15,914 bases of DNA from JAHRVQ01 sp046290215 (GTDB taxonomy: Bacteria > Pseudomonadota > Gammaproteobacteria > Pseudomonadales > Azotimanducaceae), in the NCBI GenBank assembly GCA_046290215.1, contig JBKAGC010000064.1, forward strand, positions 1 to 15,914, given 5' to 3'. Position 1 is the stretch's first letter. Each line of letters starts with the position of its first letter. The position numbers and the translations under genes are program-made. Shown here one piece after another: positions 15,101 through 15,914 of this stretch. The notes under the pieces were generated by a model. It was not told the DNA's origin, made no database searches, and saw only the letters and a list, made by a program, of their open reading frames with translations.

Positions 15101-15914
15101 CCTGCAAGGTCTGGGCGGTGACGATACGTTTGTGTACGACCAGTCCGAAAGCGGTAGCGATACCATTGCAGGTGGTGAAGGCACTGACACCTTAAATCTC
15201 ACGGGCTCTAACTTAAGCCTGGATCTAACCACCGTTTCCAATATGACGGGTATTGAGGTTGTGAACTTCGCTGGCACCGGCGCCCACACTTTAACCGTCG
15301 ACGAGACATCCCTGACTAATATCTCCGGCGGTACCTTAACTGTCCTGGGCGATTCAGCGGATGTAGTCGTTGCTCGAGGCAATTGGACGCTTTTAACTAA
15401 CGATTCGACTGACGCTGCCGGTAGAACCATCGATATCTATCAGCTTGGCTCAACTGAAAAGCGCTTACAAGTTCAGGACGGTATTGATGTCCGAATTGTC
15501 AGTCCACAGTCGGTTCTGAGTGTGGACGATCTTGATGGTACCGGCGGATTTTCCGTTGTCTCGGCGAACTTCGATGATTGGAGCGAATCCGCTGTCAGTG
15601 GCGTTGGTGACGTCAATGGTGATGGCTTTGCCGACTTCGCCGTCGGGATTGCGCGAGGTTACAGCTATTACAACGATGGTGGAGAAGGTGGATATGAGGA
15701 ATCCGGTAAGGCCTTTGTTGTATTCGGAGGCGATAGCGGATTTGCCACCGACTTCGACCTCACCACACTGGACGGTAGCAACGGTTTTACTGTGTCGGGA
15801 ACGGATCAGACCAGCGCACTTGGCACCTCAGTTTCGGGCCTGGGCGACGTTGATGGCGACGGTATTGATGACTTGATTGTCGGCGACCCACAAGGTGGCT
15901 ACAGCAACCCTGCT
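6156..15914 (+). CDS. Giant RTX (hemolysin-type calcium-binding) secreted protein, 3' end outside window
   Basis: One continuous reading frame of 3,253 codons runs from GTG 6156 to the right edge without a stop. It encodes a very large, acidic, Gly/Asn/Asp-rich protein made mainly of RTX nonapeptides (GGxGNDTLx), which fold as Ca2+-loaded beta-rolls outside the cell. Order by residue: acidic start (1-45); cadherin/VCBS-like domain (about 50-118); RTX block 1 (233-443); Pro-rich and hydrophobic segment (about 565-702); RTX block 2 (to 1225); non-RTX helical insertion (about 1226-1724); RTX block 3 (to 2457); cadherin/Ig-like pair (about 2464-2652); RTX block 4 (about 2680-3010); beta linker; FG-GAP propeller from about 3120. 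There is no N-terminal signal peptide, as expected for type I secretion with a C-terminal signal, which would lie beyond the window. Cys is absent or nearly so in what I read, usual for RTX proteins. Likely an adhesin or surface/matrix protein; a toxin or enzyme role is not shown. Confidence 0.95.
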   Translation, partial: MSADYESKDGNNEPAVDDNRVSDTDQAEIAAETSAGQEAEAQPKIITGNLRTGELRNATQLELVEGPAEGKLTVQADGSFVFEPGEGAAADGEFLSITFTFQFIAESGEVITRTAVLSGTAEEFDLSTLSDAEVLATQLRVLLEDDTAVELELDFKGEDGVAPEQLQDELKLAVAQRQAFDFVEFTFRNVVSLGTGGGTVSVDDIVDAILSGDVELPEGVAVTDRSTETDDAEIVGTSGSDIIVAGAGGDTVSYQVGGGNDTVDGGAGFDLVSVDLSALDGEDEDPDDPVTLTPRNVSIRAVNGNVVLDGGDFELTLNGVEEILLTSGNAGGNFTIGDLSGTDIADDTIILVAGNGSVNLINDSDRSLESRGSARADTLTGGSSTDLLFGRGGNDVIDGRGGNDTLFGGTGVDTLRGGDGNDVLIYGRGDSHDGGAGTDSLRVTSAAIDVATLVSGGFSGIEIVDFVDDNRADVFTMDFASATSLLNAGQNTLRVQGDSSDQVFLTATNWGANGQVVEGGVTYNVYNAQTSVNGLAVQTDFRLLVESSITVQLTSAAERPKFPNFPTAPQDGAAEEFPEIPSPEEALNDQLGLEDPLLRAGVNIAISNTPGVGQISSAVASFNQAAQAIEGFINAFSGTTVTRVGTVGADTIRYSAGVANLDPQLTPEDYATALSDVQGALTDLAVNFVIGLATAVVKGLVGGSHVVFAGAGDDSIEGHSGSWDDFFDGGAGNDTMRGGKGNDIYVVGDAGDVVIEARGQGTDAIRISSNLDYTMAENVENLFGAGGGAIVGNSLNNYMGGNSGGNNLRGGAGNDTLNGLSGDDTLTSDAGIDFLFGGTGNDTYRIGDTDDIIFENANEGIDAVSFGGLGSGPADGQAIDLQALELAGRLYGTIENVILENTTLFLNTGNKIADLNGFGNYLDNFMQGNRGNNLLVGRDGNDTLIGGAESLYGADGIDTLEGGAGDDVYLISRPGDVINDTDGNDRVELFRTATTIRGVDGANINAILGFSNDDPYTFVLPTTSIIETLIIQDVKINPDDQDDFNVFFSDEIAGPRQDINAVGGAGNNLIIGNIGNNTLTARGANDTLQGGAGNDTLIADSGADTTAGEAGDSVLQGGSGNDVYRLFRDGDTVAEAEALARFPSLVTDGGNDTIESAVSVNLLDFSIDSGRFNVIRNSFIENVELIGSADINVTGDDVDNRIVSNEGNNLIAAGAGNDTIDQRSNALDQVVADLPIEVLNYLKFTDASGNLDFNKIRQAISDALPDGLALPEGNAVEVVLDISERAMQLLEIDLIIDNLPPALKAEFFDSEFVREDLAPLDFRVFIVDLLGNSEITRSTSLFDRVGDRLEQLAGEQEKPLFDQIIDALPDDLLDSLPVSEQSIDFADNFIRDFQNNTDGFDAPQDLPGIFNLIELASAEAITEAAADEVVVLQRAPDSIAGEFTTWLGAIVDFDNRRADEQNNEDLRFQTITLIESENRIQTQEERANLSFAVNNIFDGIDPPLTFLAGLTRDARYNLIEQIIRSPLSTNDAINQVLTDFRNTFRNEELSAREAEETSAQDALANALRRGYLGGAENAANVEENYNNELAAELGSSYAFFSQVALLFEIRLLQPDDVSVLGAGEVLGGTSANRAITPLANIAAQIPKFHQGELSNGITAIATRADIDSLINALDADIIDRLFAFNISGLRQNLDVLINDAADGKVTADGSSITADLLRAHLADNDVDTLQGGAGDDTYFVNDLADVIQESANGGNDRIIVTVNGFDLADAANVEVLQLGEGVASGINNGQGGTLQGNAGSNLLISGVGADTLEGLGGDDVFVVNDSNDVVIGTGETRSSVSFTATTANLTLTGGASINAVGNGNANILTGNAGDNRLDGLAGADLLVGGQGNDTLFGGDDFDVDTLDGGNGDDTYIVSANFFSSLAVQDEIRDSGGNDVIVLPAFLGIDTFVLPGNIEGITITGTGSVDFNGNAAANRLTGNASVNIIRGAGGNDTIVGGGGADFLFGDDGNDLLEGEHMFGGSGNDTYKVTDSGFLIVDTSGDADAVESTVSFTQDAALRTELIALLDEFTSTTRTTADLLADAQQKAAAGSFSSSKAIAFQDFIAALPSLELGEIEKITLLGDAAINATGADVDKNEQLIGNDANNTLLGKGGNDALTGNGGDDRLDGGTGADTLLGGAGNDTLIAGSGIDSLVGGAGDDLHIIDQDDTVVEDADGGIDTISGEISIDLANFANFENATLRGSGNFNLTGDANANLLTGNSGANTLIGGGGNDTLAGGTGNDTYLVTAGVTITELAGEGADTVQVSATLDLADGTFANIENATLLADAGAANLSGDGQNNVLTGNSSANVLDGRGGNDTMTGGDGGDTYIVDSAGDVVNESGTSGTDTVKSSVSYNILGTGIENLTLTGTTNINATGGTGNNILTGNAGNNVFIGNGGNDQMAGGAGDDTFNVESFDSILEFAEFRVEENQTLVADLSTLFASLPSSPNFQLFEQAGASGDRSPFSLDPNTGILTFNSAADFENAQDADGDNVYRLSVQAERFGTTINFLVKVTDDVIEGVTTLAGAGNEEVTKLFVDGTNLLVEDPNTTFAIESGGDTFQVDALGRVSFINTQTVATDIPRRVEVRITKDGVSNVVAIDVTVAENAAGRADIARSQLVNGTPVKDISKDTAVISDPTTTVTLADNVENLTLATTDAERLNGNSRDNVITGNAGNDTIDGKEGADTLKGGAGDDTYVVDANDVIEELAGGGTDTVTATESYTISTNIENLTLSGSANINGTGSNDDNTITGNTGNNSLAGLLGNDSLVGGAGNDTLDGGAGNDTLRGGTGDDVYVVDSTLDVIDEGLSQGTDTVQTSLTSFSLASLAGVENLTFTGTGANTGTGNAANNTIIGNSGNDTLDGGTGNDRLEGKGGDDTFTVDSSSDTVIENANEGTDTVNASASFTLGANVENLTLTGSADINGTGNAEANVITGNSGNNNLQGLGGDDTFVYDQSESGSDTIAGGEGTDTLNLTGSNLSLDLTTVSNMTGIEVVNFAGTGAHTLTVDETSLTNISGGTLTVLGDSADVVVARGNWTLLTNDSTDAAGRTIDIYQLGSTEKRLQVQDGIDVRIVSPQSVLSVDDLDGTGGFSVVSANFDDWSESAVSGVGDVNGDGFADFAVGIARGYSYYNDGGEGGYEESGKAFVVFGGDSGFATDFDLTTLDGSNGFTVSGTDQTSALGTSVSGLGDVDGDGIDDLIVGDPQGGYSNPA
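6300..6510 (+). other. Cadherin/VCBS-like beta domain near the N-terminus of the giant protein
   Basis: Residues about 49-118 contain GELRNATQLELVEGPAEGKL followed by TVQADGSFVFEPG and a closing strand-rich segment ending in AVLSGT. The 'GxLTVxADGSFxFxP' pattern is the hallmark of VCBS and bacterial cadherin-like domains found in large surface proteins. Only one copy is present here, whereas giant adhesins often carry many. The rest of the N-terminal 230 residues is acidic and not recognised. Confidence 0.6.
6852..7485 (+). repeat. RTX block 1
   Basis: Residues about 233-443. It opens with AEIVGTSGSDIIVAGAGGDT and VGGGNDTVDGGAGFD, is interrupted by a beta segment with an acidic GEDEDPDDP turn, and resumes with GGSSTDLLFGRGGNDVIDGR and GGNDTLFGGTGVDTLRGGDG. 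These are canonical GGxGxDxUx calcium-binding nonapeptides. Confidence 0.9.
7840..8265 (+). other. Proline-rich and hydrophobic non-RTX segment in the giant protein
   Basis: Residues about 562-703. A Pro/Glu-rich linker (PKFPNFPTAPQDG, then EEFPEIPSPEEAL) is followed by predicted helices with Ala/Gln/Asn (SSAVASFNQAAQAIEGFINAF) cut by short strands, then a hydrophobic stretch of about 20 residues near 684-703 (LAVNFVIGLATAVVKGLVGG). Between RTX blocks this is unusual. Hydrophobic helices upstream of the RTX array occur in pore-forming RTX toxins, but one short stretch is not enough to call a pore. Confidence 0.5.
8263..9834 (+). repeat. RTX block 2 (four degenerate long modules)
   Basis: Residues about 703-1226. 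Nonapeptide pairs such as FDGGAGNDTMRGGKGNDIYV alternate with 50-90-residue beta segments ending in a VENL or IENV motif and a GN..NN turn. Four such modules can be followed (about 8335, 8590, 8965 and 9400). They are more diverged and longer than those of block 3, with extra inserted loops. Confidence 0.85.
9835..11330 (+). other. About 500-residue helical, non-RTX insertion of unknown family
   Basis: Residues about 1227-1725 carry no GGxGxD repeats, few Gly, and many Asp, Glu, Leu, Ile and Arg in helix-like patterns (for example EELSAREAEETSAQDALANA). It is entered directly from GAGNDTIDQRSNA and left directly into DTLQGGAGDDTYFV, so it interrupts the RTX array with no linker. The first half carries a recurring hydrophobic-hydrophobic-x-D-x-L-P pattern: QVVADLP (P1235), QAISDALP (P1265), LIIDNLP (P1300), QIIDALP (P1369), and a weaker LFDRVGDRLE. 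AGA/AGG arginine codons appear somewhat more often than in the RTX parts. I recognise no domain; it may be a folded functional module carried by the RTX scaffold. Confidence 0.7.
11331..13526 (+). repeat. RTX block 3 (about eight long modules)
   Basis: Residues about 1726-2457. Modules of roughly 70-160 residues follow one plan: one to four nonapeptides (GGAGDDTYFV, GGNGDDTYIV), a D.G/VVxE hairpin, a GxDTV strand, an ENxTLxG strand, then GN..NNxLTGN leading to the next nonapeptide. The last modules (12961 onward) are the most regular. One module near 12300-12530 carries an additional helical loop (RTELIALLDEF, AAAGSFSSSKAIAFQDFI) of about 60 residues. Confidence 0.88.
13546..14110 (+). other. 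Cadherin/Ig-like domain pair interrupting the RTX array
   Basis: Residues about 2464-2652. The first domain has FRVEENQTLVADL at its start, FSLDPNTGILTFNSAADFEN in the middle and DADGDNVYRLSVQA near its end, which is the classic bacterial cadherin-like pattern (V-E-N at the start, LDxxTGxL, DFE, D.DxDNxYxLxV). A second Ig-like beta domain follows (FAIESGGDTFQVDALGRVSF, then a closing VAIDVTVAE strand). Such domains usually bind Ca2+ at their junctions and mediate adhesion. Confidence 0.7.
14195..15186 (+). repeat. RTX block 4 (most regular modules)
   Basis: Residues about 2680-3010. Four near-regular modules of about 80-100 residues share the plan GNAGNDTIDG / GGAGDDTYVVD / DVIEE..GGTDTV / NIENLTLSGSANINGTG / GN.GNNSL. 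Their similarity to one another is higher than in blocks 2 and 3, pointing to more recent duplication or homogenisation. Confidence 0.88.
15516..15914 (+). other. Start of an FG-GAP / integrin-alpha-like beta-propeller
   Basis: From about residue 3121, two repeats are visible: LDGTGGFSV then VSGVGDVNGDGFADFAVG (from about 3147), and LDGSNGFTVSG then VSGLGDVDGDGIDDLIVGDP (from 3226). The DxNGDGxxD loops are Ca2+-binding and typical of FG-GAP repeats, which normally form seven-bladed propellers; the remaining blades lie beyond the window. A strand-rich linker at 15187-15515 joins it to RTX block 4. Confidence 0.85.

Noticed and set aside
8263..15186. CRISPR-like or tandem DNA repeat array
   Set aside because: The short repeated DNA words (GGTAATGACACC and variants) are codons of RTX nonapeptides in one open frame; repeat and spacer lengths are not constant.
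6377..15430. Many minus-strand open frames of 60-241 residues rich in Ser, Pro, Leu and Val, antisense to the giant gene
   Set aside because: They are the reverse reading of GGT/GGC-AAT-GAC-ACC-type repeat codons, which yields low-complexity LPxPPS strings. They lack ribosome binding sites and family motifs, and the plus frame is unbroken.

Overview
The window is about 15.9 kb of roughly 50% GC bacterial DNA. Its protein families are a LysR regulator, a 7TM-DISM histidine kinase, a NarL/LuxR response regulator, a TIGR03032 protein, a GT4 glycosyltransferase and a giant RTX protein. Together they suggest a marine gammaproteobacterium. That assignment is an inference from gene content and style; no rRNA or phylogenetic marker is present.

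Left part (1-3610): the C-terminal end of a LysR-type regulator enters from the left edge. It is followed 39 bp later on the same strand by a 791-codon membrane sensor kinase with a signal peptide, a periplasmic sensing domain, a seven-helix membrane domain, HisKA, HATPase and a receiver-like tail that has lost its phospho-acceptor. A NarL/LuxR-type response regulator lies downstream on the same strand and is the likely partner. Between kinase and regulator, on the opposite strand, is a probable 42-residue single-span membrane protein. It shares the four bases CTAG with the kinase stop and is divergent from the regulator. A perfect 7-bp inverted repeat sits in the divergent gap.

Middle part (3613-5927, minus strand): a two-gene operon encodes a GT4-type glycosyltransferase and a TIGR03032/DUF4915-type beta-propeller-like protein, joined by an ATGA stop/start overlap. 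The operon converges on the response regulator with only 2 bp between stop codons. It diverges from the giant gene across a 228-bp region that holds a 20-bp palindrome, a 14-bp direct repeat and a candidate extended -10 promoter.

Right part (6156-15914 and beyond): one uninterrupted reading frame of at least 3,253 codons starts at a GTG with a good ribosome binding site and runs off the right edge. It encodes a giant secreted RTX (hemolysin-type calcium-binding) protein. The order is an acidic N-terminus, a cadherin/VCBS-like beta domain, a first RTX block, a proline-rich and hydrophobic segment, a second RTX block, a helical insertion of about 500 residues with no recognisable family, a third RTX block, cadherin/Ig-like domains, a fourth RTX block, and the start of an FG-GAP (integrin-alpha-like) propeller. 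It has no Sec signal peptide, which fits type I secretion through a C-terminal signal outside the window. All sizeable open frames antisense to or out of frame with this gene are by-products of its Gly/Asn/Asp-rich repeats.

Working model (inference): the window is a surface or secreted adhesin locus. The divergent glycosyltransferase/TIGR03032 pair may act on the giant protein or on a cell-surface glycan. The two-component system next door may or may not control it. The least explained parts are the 500-residue helical insertion, the 42-residue membrane protein between kinase and regulator, and the repeats in the two divergent control regions.
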